Below, piece after piece: positions 8,796 through 17,977 of a stretch of 64,000 nucleotides of DNA. The notes under the pieces were generated by a model. That model ran no database searches and was not told the origin of the DNA. It saw only the letters and a program-made list of their open reading frames with translations. The DNA lies in the NCBI RefSeq assembly GCF_016803135.1, contig NZ_JAEVFE010000005.1, positions 124,001 to 188,000 on the forward strand. Reading direction: 5' to 3'. Position numbers and translations under genes: made by a program. This DNA comes from Altererythrobacter sp. C41. Its GTDB lineage: Bacteria > Pseudomonadota > Alphaproteobacteria > Sphingomonadales > Sphingomonadaceae. Every line of letters begins with the position of its first letter. Positions within the stretch are counted from its first letter, which is position 1.

Positions 8796-11700
8796 GGCAG
8801 GCGCTGGAAGTCGCCGGTCTCGACTTCGTTCATCGTCCGCGCGTCGTAGAGGCGGCCGCCGAGCATGACCCGCTCGATCTCGTCGCTCGCGCTGATATCC
8901 TGCGAGGGATCGGCCGAGAGGACCACAAGGTCGGCGAGCTTGCCCGGCTCGATGCTACCGATGTCCTGCGCCATGCCGAGCGACTGCGCGGCCACGATCG
9001 TGCCCGCCCGCAGCGCCTCCACCGGCGTCATGCCGCCGCGTACGAAGCTCCACAGCTCCCAGTGGGCTGCAACGCCCGCCTGCTGCCCGTGCGCGCCGAT
9101 TGCGACCTTCACGCCGCGGTCGGCGAGCTTGGCCGCCTCGCGCGCGTTGTTGTCGTCGACGAAAGCCCACTCGGGCGCTTTCACCCGGCGTGCGGTCGCG
9201 GCGAGCAACTGCCGCGGCGGCGTGTGGACCAGCAGCGGGTTCTCGAACACGTTGGTCGCCTGGCGCCAGTACGGGTCGCCGGCGAGCCCGCCGTAGGTCA
9301 CCACCAGCGTCGGGGTGTAGTTGCTCTGGCTCTGGCTGAAGAACTGCAGCACGTCCTCGTACATCACGTCGACCGGCACGTTGTGCTCGATCGTCGAGTT
9401 GCCGTCGGCGACCAGCGCCATGTCCATGCCGAACAGCGAGCCGCCTTCGGCCACCACCAGCATGTTTTCCGCGCGGCTGGCGGCGACGACCTGCTGGCGC
9501 TGCTCGCGCCTCGGCTGGTTGTAGTTCTTGATCGAGATGCCGCCCTGCGCCTTGATCCGTCGGACGTGCGCGAGCGCATCCTCGTAGCTGTCGATCCGCG
9601 CGTAGATGCCGGCGGCTTTGGCGCCGTAGACCACCTCGCCGGTCGAGAAGATGCGCGGGCCGAGCAGCTCGCCGGCGCGCTGGCGTTCGGAGGCGGCGAA
9701 GATCATGCTCGCGCTCGACGAGGGGTCATGGATCGTGGTCACGCCCATCGCCAGTTCCTGGACCAGCGCCCAGTTCTGCTGCGGCACTAGGTCGCCCGTG
9801 CCCTGCGGCCCATGCGCATGGGCGTCGACGAGACCGGGCATGATCGTCTTGCCGCTCGCATCCACCACCGTCGCGCCGCTCGGGATGCTGACGCTGCCGG
9901 CCGGTCCGACCGCGACGATCCGGTCGCCCTCGATCACGATCGTGCCGTTGTCGATGGCGCCGGCATCCTCGCCCGCCATGGTCAGGATGCGCGCCCCGGT
10001 CAGTGCGACCGTGCCGCTCGGCTTGTCGGCGCGCAGGGTGCGCGCGATCGAGATCCCGCTCTCGGGCGGGGTGAAGCCGGGTGCACCTTCCGCCTGCGGT
10101 GCGCGCGGGAACATCGCCGCGGCCGTGGCGCGATAGACCGTCGGGCCCATCGACCAGTAGAGCGTATCGCCCCCGCCCGACCAGCCGATGTATTCGGCGC
10201 CGCCCTTGCTCGCGCGGACCACGGGCAGGACCTTTGCCTCTTCATCGACTTCGACCGCCTGCCCGCCGGGCATCAGCGGCATGGCGAAAACCTCGTAGTT
10301 CTGGCGAAAGGCGAAGAACTCGCCGTTCGGCGAGACGCGGAACTCGCTCGCCAGCTCGCCCTGCGCATGCACGCGGCGCGCTTCGCCGTTGAGGTCGGCG
10401 GAGATGAGCTGCAGCTTGCCCTCCTCCCGGCCGAGCATGAACACCCGCTCGCCGTCGGCGCCGAACTGCGGATCGCCGAGATCGCGCGCGATCAGCTCGG
10501 GCGTGCCGCCCGATACCGGAACACGGTAGACGCCCGGATCTTCCGAATACTCGGGCGCCGTCAGGTCGCCGCCCGCGCGCTTTTCGAACACCAGTGTGCT
10601 GCCGTCGGGCGAGAACTGCGGCACCGCGTAGTGGCCCGGCTGGCTTGTCACCGTGCGCACGTTGCGGCCGCTGGCGTCGGCAACCACGATTTCGCCCAGC
10701 CCCGTGTCGGTCCAGCGCACCCAGGCGAGCTGGCGCCCGTCGCGCGACCAGGCGGGCCAGAGCTCCAGCGCCTCGTCCTGCTGGGTCAGCCGCCGCGGCT
10801 CGCCGCCGGCGGTGTCCTTGACGTAGAGCTTGCCGAGGCTCGCGAAGACCACGCGCCCGCCATCGGGCGAGATCGCGGCGAACTTCGGCATCTTCGCCAC
10901 GAAGGTGTCGGGCGCCACCGGGATCACCGGATGGGGCGCGTCGGCGACGCCGCGGGTGTCGTCGATGGCGAAGGGAATCTCGCTGAGCCCGCTGCCGTCG
11001 GCGTTCACCCGGCGCAGCTTGCCGCCCGCCCAGAACACCACGCTGCGGCTGTCCGGCGTCCAGTCCATATTGGGATAGACGCCGTAGACCGCCCAGGTCT
11101 CCTGCATGTCGAGGTCGAGATCGCCATAGATCATCCGCTCCTCGCCCGTCTCCAGGTTCTTGACCCAGAGCTGCGACTGATCCTTGTCGCGTCGTACGAA
11201 GGACAGCAGCTTGCCGTCGGGCGAGGGATTGGGACGGACCGAGCCGCCGTAGCCGGAAACCGCCGTCGTAACCTTGCCGGTCTTGAGGTCGTAGCGCTCG
11301 ATCTCGAACATGCTCTGGGTCGAATCCTGCGCATATTCGAAGATCGGACCGGGCGTGACATTGCGGGTGTAGTAGATCGCGCTTCCGTCGGGCGCGTAGA
11401 CCGGCTCGCCCAGTTCCTTCTGGAGCTGCTCGTTCGCACGCTCCACCAGCGCCACGCCGCTACCGCCCGACACGTGGTAGAGCCAGACTTCGCCCGTGCC
11501 CGCCGAGCGGCCGGTGGTGAAGTGCTTCTTCGCCGCGATGAAGCGCCCGTCCGGGCTCCAGGTCGGCTGATTCAGCAGGCGGAACTTCTCCTCGGTGACC
11601 TGTCGCTTGTCCGAACCGTCGGGGTTCATCAGCCAGATGTTGTCGCCGCCGCCACGGTCGGAGGTGAAGGCGATCCGGCTCCCGTCGGGCGAGAAGCGGG

Positions 11701-12112
11701 GCTGCACCTCCCAGGCGAGCCCTTCGGCGATCCGCCGCGGCGTGCCGCCGGAAATCGGCATGGTGTAGATGTCGCCGAGCAGCGCGAAGGCAACCGTGCT
11801 GCCGTCGGGCGAGACGTCGACGTCCATCCACGTGCCTTCGTCGGTGCGGATCGGAATCTGCCGGATCGTCGCCCCGCGCGGTGCCATGACGTCCCACTTG
11901 GCCTTGTCCGCCTCGGTCTCGGTGGGGTCGACCGGGCTGGAGGTCACTGCCTCGCCGCTACCTTCCGTCGGGAGCGGGCCTTCGTCGCCTTGCGACGCAT
12001 CGACCTCCTGCTCCTCCACCGGGTTCGGCGAGGGCTGCGGTTCCTGGTCCTGCGCACTAAGCGAGGTGGCGAACAGCAGGCTGGCGATGACGGATGCGAC
12101 GCTGGCTTTCAT
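8777..12112 (-). CDS. Secreted TolB-like beta-propeller / amidohydrolase fusion
   Basis: A 1111-residue exported protein. A signal peptide (ends TSLSAQDQ) is followed by many PD40/WD40-like repeats recognisable by SPDGS and SPDGR (about residues 90-680), then an amidohydrolase domain. In that domain are the metal motif VDAHAHG (about 762), a candidate bridging Lys in ISIKNYN (about 858), His in STIEHNVP (about 907) and IGAHGQ (about 1006), and a terminal GKLADLVVL. Such fusions are annotated as imidazolonepropionase-like or peptide hydrolases; the substrate is unknown. ATG 12112 is chosen because it begins the signal peptide; the frame extends 13 codons further upstream. Confidence 0.86.
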   Translation of the reverse strand: MKASVASVIASLLFATSLSAQDQEPQPSPNPVEEQEVDASQGDEGPLPTEGSGEAVTSSPVDPTETEADKAKWDVMAPRGATIRQIPIRTDEGTWMDVDVSPDGSTVAFALLGDIYTMPISGGTPRRIAEGLAWEVQPRFSPDGSRIAFTSDRGGGDNIWLMNPDGSDKRQVTEEKFRLLNQPTWSPDGRFIAAKKHFTTGRSAGTGEVWLYHVSGGSGVALVERANEQLQKELGEPVYAPDGSAIYYTRNVTPGPIFEYAQDSTQSMFEIERYDLKTGKVTTAVSGYGGSVRPNPSPDGKLLSFVRRDKDQSQLWVKNLETGEERMIYGDLDLDMQETWAVYGVYPNMDWTPDSRSVVFWAGGKLRRVNADGSGLSEIPFAIDDTRGVADAPHPVIPVAPDTFVAKMPKFAAISPDGGRVVFASLGKLYVKDTAGGEPRRLTQQDEALELWPAWSRDGRQLAWVRWTDTGLGEIVVADASGRNVRTVTSQPGHYAVPQFSPDGSTLVFEKRAGGDLTAPEYSEDPGVYRVPVSGGTPELIARDLGDPQFGADGERVFMLGREEGKLQLISADLNGEARRVHAQGELASEFRVSPNGEFFAFRQNYEVFAMPLMPGGQAVEVDEEAKVLPVVRASKGGAEYIGWSGGGDTLYWSMGPTVYRATAAAMFPRAPQAEGAPGFTPPESGISIARTLRADKPSGTVALTGARILTMAGEDAGAIDNGTIVIEGDRIVAVGPAGSVSIPSGATVVDASGKTIMPGLVDAHAHGPQGTGDLVPQQNWALVQELAMGVTTIHDPSSSASMIFAASERQRAGELLGPRIFSTGEVVYGAKAAGIYARIDSYEDALAHVRRIKAQGGISIKNYNQPRREQRQQVVAASRAENMLVVAEGGSLFGMDMALVADGNSTIEHNVPVDVMYEDVLQFFSQSQSNYTPTLVVTYGGLAGDPYWRQATNVFENPLLVHTPPRQLLAATARRVKAPEWAFVDDNNAREAAKLADRGVKVAIGAHGQQAGVAAHWELWSFVRGGMTPVEALRAGTIVAAQSLGMAQDIGSIEPGKLADLVVLSADPSQDISASDEIERVMLGGRLYDARTMNEVETGDFQRLPYWWED

Positions 12113-12231
12113 GTGATCTGTCTCCCCTGGGAAAGGAGGCGTTCTATGCAAGCCGGTGCGCCAGGTCCATGCCGCCCGTCGATTGATTTCGCACCCTTTC
12201 CTTTTGCGCCGGACAGTCTAGCAACCGCGCA

Positions 12232-14421
12232 ATGGACCGGGCGACAATCGTTCACGAGAACTTCCTCCGCCGCGTGGCGCAGGGCGACCTGCCGCAGGGG
12301 GCGGAGCCGCACGGGCCGCTCCGCCGCGAGGCGGCGGTGCAGCTCTATCGCTCGGGCTGCCTGACGCGCGCGCTCGACATCGTCAGCCGGCGGATGCAGG
12401 CGGCCGGAGAGGGCTTCTACACCATCGGATCGTCCGGCCACGAGGGCATGGCCGCGGTCGCCGCGGCGCTGCGGCCGAACGACATGGCCTTCCTCCACTA
12501 CCGCGACGCCGCCTTCCAGATCGAGCGCGCGAACCAGGTGCCGGGCCAGTCGATCCTGTGGGACATGCTGCTGAGCTTCGCCTGTTCGAGCGAGGACCCG
12601 ATTTCGGGCGGACGGCACAAGGTGCTCGGCTCGAAAGCGCTCAACATCCCGCCGCAGACCTCGACCATCGCCAGCCACCTGCCCAAGGCCGTCGGCGCCG
12701 CCTATTCGGTCGGCCTGACGAAGCGCGTGAAGCCCGAGCATCAGGTTCTGCCCGACGACGCCATCGTCATGTGCAGCTTCGGCGATGCCAGCGCCAACCA
12801 CTCGACCGCGCAGGGGGCGATCAACACGAGTTGCTGGACCGCGTTCCAGAAGATCCCGATGCCGGTGCTGTGGGTGTGCGAGGACAACGGGATCGGCATC
12901 TCGACCAGGACCCCGAGCGGCTGGATCGCGGCCAATTTCGCGCACCGCCCCGGCCTCGGCTACTTCGCCTGCGACGGGCTCGACATCTACGACACCTACG
13001 CCACCGCGCGCGCCGCCGCCGAGTTCGTCCGCACGCGCCGCAAGCCTGCCTTCCTCCATGTGCGCACGGTGCGGCTCTACGGCCACGCCGGAGCCGACAT
13101 GCCCACGACCTACATGGCTAGGCACGAAGTTGAGGCGGAGGAGGCGAACGATCCGCTGCTCCATTCGGTGCGGCTGCTCGGCGAGGCCAGCGCGCTCGAG
13201 CGTGAGGAAGCACTGGCCATCTATCAGGACACCCTCGCCCGCGTCGAACGTGTGCGGGCGGAAGCGGTCACGCGCCCGCGGCTGAAAACCGCGTCCGAGG
13301 TCATGGCCAGCCTGATCCCGCCGAAGCGCGAGAATGCGCCCAGCAACGGCCCCTCCGCCGAGACGCGCGAGGTCGCGTTCGGAGCCGATCTCAAGGCGAT
13401 GGAAAGCCCGCAGATCATGAGCCGCCTGATAAATTGGGCGCTCACCGACCTGATGCTCGAACACCGCGAGATCGCGCTGATGGGGGAGGACGTCTGCACC
13501 AAGGGCGGCGTCTACGGCGTGACGCAGAAGCTGGGCCAGCGCTTCGGCCGTGCGCGAGTGATCGACACGCTGCTCGACGAGCAATCGATTCTCGGCCTCG
13601 GCCTCGGCATGGCGCAGAACGGGTTCCTGCCGATTCCGGAAATCCAGTTCCTCGCCTATTATCACAACGCCGAGGACCAGCTTCGCGGCGAAGGCGCGAC
13701 GCTGCCGTTCTTCTCGAACGGGCAATACACGAACCCGATGGTCGTGCGCATTGCCGGGCTCGGCTACCAGCGCGGGTTCGGCGGGCACTTCCACAACGAC
13801 AACAGCTTCGCCGCGCTGCGCGACGTGCCGGGGGTGATCCTCTGCTGCCCGTCGAACGGCGCGGATGCCGCCAGGCTGCTGCGCGAATGCGTACGGCTGG
13901 CGCGGGAGGAGCAGCGGCTGGTCGTGTTCCTCGAGCCGATCGCGCTCTACCCGATGCGCGACCTGCACGAGCCCGGCGATGGGCTGTGGCTGCGGCACTA
14001 TCCCGAGCCTTCCGAGCGGATCGGTTTGGGCGAGGTGACGGCGCACGGTGACGGCCGCGATCTGGCTATCGTCAGCTATGCCAACGGCCTGCATCTTTCG
14101 TTGCAGGCGCAGAAGCGGCTGGCCGGAGAGGGGATCGCCGCGCGCGTGATCGACCTCCATTGGCTTAATCCCCTGCCGGAGGAGGCGCTGCTGGAGGCGC
14201 TCGGCGACGCGGAGCGCGTGCTGGTGGTCGACGAGACACGCCGCACCGGCGGGCTGGCGGAGGCGCTGATGACGCTGCTGACTGAGCGCACCGAGAAGCC
14301 GCATGCCCGCTATGTCGCGGAGGACAGCTTCATCCCGACCGGTCCCGCCTATGCTGCGACGATGCCGAGCGTGGAGGGTATCCTCGACGCCGCGCGCGCG
14401 CTTGCGGGAGGCAAGGCATGA
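12232..14421 (+). CDS. Fused alpha-beta E1 of a thiamine-dependent 2-oxoacid dehydrogenase
   Basis: A 729-residue single-chain E1. The first 330 residues are the alpha part, with the thiamine diphosphate region CSFGDASANHSTAQGAINTS; the second half from about residue 390 is the beta part, with LMGEDVCTKGGVYGVTQKLG and the C-terminal transketolase-like domain (VLVVDETRRTGGLAEAL). It resembles branched-chain (2-oxoisovalerate) E1 more than pyruvate E1. No E2 or E3 gene lies nearby, so it must share these from elsewhere or act differently. The stop overlaps the next gene by four bases. No clear ribosome site precedes ATG 12232. Confidence 0.88.
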   Translation: MDRATIVHENFLRRVAQGDLPQGAEPHGPLRREAAVQLYRSGCLTRALDIVSRRMQAAGEGFYTIGSSGHEGMAAVAAALRPNDMAFLHYRDAAFQIERANQVPGQSILWDMLLSFACSSEDPISGGRHKVLGSKALNIPPQTSTIASHLPKAVGAAYSVGLTKRVKPEHQVLPDDAIVMCSFGDASANHSTAQGAINTSCWTAFQKIPMPVLWVCEDNGIGISTRTPSGWIAANFAHRPGLGYFACDGLDIYDTYATARAAAEFVRTRRKPAFLHVRTVRLYGHAGADMPTTYMARHEVEAEEANDPLLHSVRLLGEASALEREEALAIYQDTLARVERVRAEAVTRPRLKTASEVMASLIPPKRENAPSNGPSAETREVAFGADLKAMESPQIMSRLINWALTDLMLEHREIALMGEDVCTKGGVYGVTQKLGQRFGRARVIDTLLDEQSILGLGLGMAQNGFLPIPEIQFLAYYHNAEDQLRGEGATLPFFSNGQYTNPMVVRIAGLGYQRGFGGHFHNDNSFAALRDVPGVILCCPSNGADAARLLRECVRLAREEQRLVVFLEPIALYPMRDLHEPGDGLWLRHYPEPSERIGLGEVTAHGDGRDLAIVSYANGLHLSLQAQKRLAGEGIAARVIDLHWLNPLPEEALLEALGDAERVLVVDETRRTGGLAEALMTLLTERTEKPHARYVAEDSFIPTGPAYAATMPSVEGILDAARALAGGKA

Positions 14422-15461
14422 GCGGCCGGAAAACCGCCGTGGTCGTCTGCCCCGGACGCGGCACCTACAACAAGGCGGAGCTTGGCTATCTGGGGCGCCA
14501 CTTCCCGGACGCCGCGCTGCTCGCGGCGTTCGACGCGCAACGTGCTGCGGCCGGGCAGGACACGCTCTCCGCGCTCGACGGCGCCGAGCGCTTCAGCCTT
14601 GCGCAGCACACCCGCGGCGACAATGCCTCGGGCCTGATCTACGCCGCGACGCTGGGCGATTTCCTCGCCATCGACCGCGAGCGGATCGAGGTGGTCGCCG
14701 TGACCGGCAATTCGATGGGCTGGTATTCCGCCCTCGCCTGCGCCGGCGCGGTCTCGGCAGAGGACGGGTTCGCAGTCGCCAACACGATGGGCACTCTGAT
14801 GCAGGAAGCGCTGATCGGCGGGCAACTCGTCTATCCCTTCCTTGGCGACGACTGGCGGCCCGACCCGGCGCGCAAAGCCGCGCTGCTCGGCATCGTCGCC
14901 GAAATCGACGCACGGCCCGATCACACGCTGGCGCTGTCGATCGACCTCGGCGGAATGCTGGTGCTGGCGGGCGACGAAGCCGGCTTGAAGGCGTTCGAGA
15001 ACGCGGTCGAGCCGATCGACGGGCGATTCCCGATGCAGCTCGGCAACCACGCCGCGTTCCACACGCATCTCCAGGCACCGGTCGCCGAGCGGGGCCGCGC
15101 GGCGCTCGCGCTGGACCTGTTCGGCCAGCCTGCGCTGCCGATGATCGACGGGCGCGGTGCGGTCTGGTGGCCGCGCTCGGCCGACGTGCACGCGCTGCGC
15201 GACTACACGCTCGGCGCGCAGGTCACCGAGACCTACGACTTCACCCGCGCGATCGCTGTCGCCGCGCGCGAGTTCGCGCCCGACCTGTTCATCGTCACCG
15301 GCCCCGGCACGACGCTGGGCGGCGCGGTGGCGCAGTCGCTGATCCTCGCCGACTGGCGCGGGATGGGCGGCAAGGCCGACTTCAAGGCACGGCAGGACAG
15401 CGAACCGCTGCTCGTCTCGATGGGCATGGCCGAGCAGCGCGCTCTCGCCGCCGGACCGTAG
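14418..15461 (+). CDS. FabD-like acyl carrier protein S-malonyltransferase family protein
   Basis: A 347-residue member of the FabD/acyltransferase fold. The nucleophile elbow reads VTGNSMGWYSAL (Ser about residue 98), so the usual GHSxG is GNSMG with the Ser kept. A candidate catalytic His lies in NHAAFHTHLQ (about 215), and FIVTGPGTTLGGAVAQ near the end matches the family GPG motif. It overlaps the E1 gene by four bases, which is an unusual partner for a malonyltransferase. A housekeeping fabD in a fatty-acid operon is not what this context suggests, so it may load an acyl group made by the E1; that is inference. Confidence 0.75.
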   Translation: MSGRKTAVVVCPGRGTYNKAELGYLGRHFPDAALLAAFDAQRAAAGQDTLSALDGAERFSLAQHTRGDNASGLIYAATLGDFLAIDRERIEVVAVTGNSMGWYSALACAGAVSAEDGFAVANTMGTLMQEALIGGQLVYPFLGDDWRPDPARKAALLGIVAEIDARPDHTLALSIDLGGMLVLAGDEAGLKAFENAVEPIDGRFPMQLGNHAAFHTHLQAPVAERGRAALALDLFGQPALPMIDGRGAVWWPRSADVHALRDYTLGAQVTETYDFTRAIAVAAREFAPDLFIVTGPGTTLGGAVAQSLILADWRGMGGKADFKARQDSEPLLVSMGMAEQRALAAGP

Positions 15462-15554
15462 CCGAGGCGCGCCGCCTGCGACACCGGAGGGCGGCCGAGC
15501 CAAGCCGGTCGGTTTCAATTTGCCATGGGGACTCGCCAACCCGCACGCGATAGT

Positions 15555-15568
15555 TTACGTTCGCGTAA
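15555..15568 (+). promoter_or_regulatory. Inverted repeat TTACG-N4-CGTAA, candidate operator
   Basis: A perfect five-base inverted repeat with a four-base centre lies 17 bases before the monooxygenase start. It resembles sites bound by MerR-type LiuR regulators of branched-chain amino-acid and fatty-acid catabolism. Assignment to that regulator is inference. Confidence 0.45.
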
Positions 15569-15584
15569 GGAGGGAGAGAGGCCA

Positions 15585-17096
15585 ATGTCAGCAACACCAC
15601 CCGATTTCGACGTGCTGATCGTCGGCGCCGGAATTTCCGGCATCGGCATGGCGGCGCACATGGAAATGATGTGTCCCGGCCGCAGCTACGCAGTCGTCGA
15701 GCGGCGCGAGGACCTCGGCGGAACCTGGGATCTGTTCCGCTACCCCGGCATCCGTTCGGACAGCGACATGCACACGCTCGGCTTCGTGTTCGAACCGTGG
15801 AAGCACGAGAAATCGATCGCCGATGCGCCCGCCATCCTCGATTACCTGAACCGTATCGTCGACGAGCGCGGCATTCGCGGCAAGATACGCTACGGTCACA
15901 AGGTGCTCTCGGCCGACTGGCGCAGCAGCGAGGCGCGCTGGCACGTCACGGCCGAGCTGCCCGACGGGACAACGACCACTCTCACCGCCAACTTCCTCTA
16001 CCTCGGCTCGGGCTATTACGACTACGACGATCCCTACGACGCCGGGTTCGACTTCGGCGAATTCGCCGGCCGGGTCGTGCATCCGCAGTTCTGGCCCGAG
16101 GATCTCGACTACGCCGGCAAGAACGTCGTGGTGATCGGATCGGGCGCCACGGCCGTGACGATCGTTCCCGCGATGGCCGAGCAAGCGGCGCACGTCACCA
16201 TGCTCCAGCGCACGCCGACCTGGATGTTCTCGCGCCCGGCGAAGGACCGGATCGCCAATTTCCTGCGCAAGCTTCTGCCCGAGGAGCTCGCCTATCGGAT
16301 TACGCGGTGGAAGAACATCAAGCTGCAGGACATCAGCTACAAGCGCGCGCGCGAACGGCCCGAGAAGGTCAAGGAATTCCTCCACAAGCGCATCCGCAAG
16401 ATCTTCGCCGGCCGCGACTACGACGCGGCCGCCTTCACCCCGCCCTACAATCCGTGGGAACAGCGGCTGTGCCTGGTGCCCGACGACGATCTGTTCGAAG
16501 CGATCAAGCGAGGCAAGGCGGACATCAAGACCGGCCGCATCGCGCGCTTCGTAAAGGAAGGGATCGAGCTCGAAAGCGGCGAGGTTCTGCCTGCCGACGT
16601 CGTCATCACTGCCACCGGCCTGAAGCTCGCCATCGCCGGCAAGATCGCCGTCAGCCAGGACGGAGCGCCGGTCGATTTCGCGCAGCGCTATTACTACAAG
16701 GGCTGCATGTTCTCGAACCTGCCGAACCTGGCGGTGGTGTTCGGCTATCTCAATGCGAGCTGGACGCTGCGGGCGGATCTCAATTCGGACTACGTCTGCC
16801 GCCTGCTCAACGAGATGGAGGCCAAAGGCGCGCAGATCGCCATGCCGGTGCTGAGCGAGGCCGAGCAAGCCGCGCTGGAGGACGACGACATCTTCGATTT
16901 CTCGTCGGGCTACATCCAGCGTTCGAAGCACATCATGCCCAAGAACGCGGTCGACTTCCCGTGGCGACTGAACCAGGAATACGTGCTCGACCGCAAGCGC
17001 ATGGCGGAAGATCCGGTGGACGACGGGATCATCGCCTTCCGCCGTGCCGGGGCGAATGCGAGCGCTCCCGAAGAGCAGCTCGAGGCGGCGGAATAA
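15585..17096 (+). CDS. Flavin-containing Baeyer-Villiger-type monooxygenase
   Basis: A 503-residue flavoprotein monooxygenase that would use NADPH and O2 to insert oxygen next to a ketone or oxidise a heteroatom. Seen: the FAD-binding GAGISGIG near residue 12, the GGTW segment about residue 46, the Baeyer-Villiger fingerprint FAGRVVHPQFWP (F-x-G-x3-H-x3-W-P, about residue 158) and the NADPH Rossmann motif VIGSGATAV (about 180). ATG 15585 follows AGGGAGAG and is preferred to an upstream in-frame start. A TTACG/CGTAA palindrome sits just before the gene, suggesting its own regulation. Confidence 0.9.
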   Translation: MSATPPDFDVLIVGAGISGIGMAAHMEMMCPGRSYAVVERREDLGGTWDLFRYPGIRSDSDMHTLGFVFEPWKHEKSIADAPAILDYLNRIVDERGIRGKIRYGHKVLSADWRSSEARWHVTAELPDGTTTTLTANFLYLGSGYYDYDDPYDAGFDFGEFAGRVVHPQFWPEDLDYAGKNVVVIGSGATAVTIVPAMAEQAAHVTMLQRTPTWMFSRPAKDRIANFLRKLLPEELAYRITRWKNIKLQDISYKRARERPEKVKEFLHKRIRKIFAGRDYDAAAFTPPYNPWEQRLCLVPDDDLFEAIKRGKADIKTGRIARFVKEGIELESGEVLPADVVITATGLKLAIAGKIAVSQDGAPVDFAQRYYYKGCMFSNLPNLAVVFGYLNASWTLRADLNSDYVCRLLNEMEAKGAQIAMPVLSEAEQAALEDDDIFDFSSGYIQRSKHIMPKNAVDFPWRLNQEYVLDRKRMAEDPVDDGIIAFRRAGANASAPEEQLEAAE

Positions 17097-17161
17097 CGGG
17101 CCCTCTTCTCCCGAGGTGAGAGGGCTAGCAGCACGGCGGCATATCGAATAACCCGATCCGC

Positions 17162-17923
17162 ATGACCGCCAGCGACCGCATCTACACCGCCGGCCTCGTC
17201 GTGATCGGCGACGAGATTCTCTCGGGCCGCACGCACGACCGGAACATCGCGCAAGTGGCGAGCTGGCTGCAGGTTCAGGGCATCCGCCTGGCCGAAGTGC
17301 GCGTGGTGCCCGACGTGCTCGACAGGATCGTGGCCGCCGTCAACGCGCTGCGGGCGGAGAACGACTATCTCTTCACCACCGGCGGGATCGGGCCGACGCA
17401 CGACGACATCACCGTGGACGCGGTCGCTGCCGCTCTCGGCGTTCCGGTGGTCATTCACCCGGAGGCGCGCGCGGTTCTGGAGCGGTACTATGCCGGCCGA
17501 GGCGGGCTCAACGAAGGGCGCCTGCGCATGGCCCGCGTACCCGAAGGGGCCGAGCTGATCCCCAACCGCATGTCGGGCGCGCCGGGGATCAAGATCGGCA
17601 ACGTCCACATGATGGCGGGCGTGCCGCACATCGCCGCGCAGATGCTGGACGCGCTGACGGGCACGCTGGAAGGCGGCGCGCCGCTGCTGAGCGAGACGGT
17701 CGGCGGCTACATCCCCGAAAGCGAAGTCGCGGTGCTGCTGCGCGAGGTCGAACAGGCGCACGAGAACTGCCAGATCGGCAGCTATCCCTTCTTCCGCGAG
17801 GGCAAGGTGGGTGCGAACTTCGTCGTCCGCTCGACCGATCCCGATGCGCTGCAGAGCTGCGTCCACACGCTGTGCGAAGGCCTCGGCGAGCTGGGCTTCG
17901 ACTTTACCCCCGGCGGCATCTGA
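17162..17923 (+). CDS. CinA N-terminal / molybdopterin-binding-like domain protein
   Basis: A 253-residue protein with the MoaB/CinA N-terminal fold: VVIGDEILSGRTHDRN near residue 13 and TTGGIGPTHDDITVDAV near residue 75 are the family signatures. Full CinA proteins carry an extra C-terminal nicotinamide-nucleotide deamidase domain of about 150 residues, which is absent here, so this is the short COG1058-only form common in alphaproteobacteria. The real substrate of short forms is uncertain (a nucleotide pyrophosphatase activity is known for related CinA domains). It stands alone 65 bases after the monooxygenase. Confidence 0.85.
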   Translation: MTASDRIYTAGLVVIGDEILSGRTHDRNIAQVASWLQVQGIRLAEVRVVPDVLDRIVAAVNALRAENDYLFTTGGIGPTHDDITVDAVAAALGVPVVIHPEARAVLERYYAGRGGLNEGRLRMARVPEGAELIPNRMSGAPGIKIGNVHMMAGVPHIAAQMLDALTGTLEGGAPLLSETVGGYIPESEVAVLLREVEQAHENCQIGSYPFFREGKVGANFVVRSTDPDALQSCVHTLCEGLGELGFDFTPGGI

Positions 17924-17977
17924 AGCGCACGCAGCGGTGAAAACCCGGTCTTAACCTTGGGTTGCTAGGCCCCACGC

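Noticed and set aside
9812-12364. 850-codon plus-strand open frame opposite the propeller/amidohydrolase gene
   Set aside because: It is an antisense frame of GC-rich coding sequence, rich in Arg, Ala and His without any family motif; the minus-strand protein has clear domains.
12109-14304. 731-codon minus-strand open frame opposite the E1 gene
   Set aside because: Antisense shadow with no motifs or ribosome site, while the plus strand encodes a recognisable E1.
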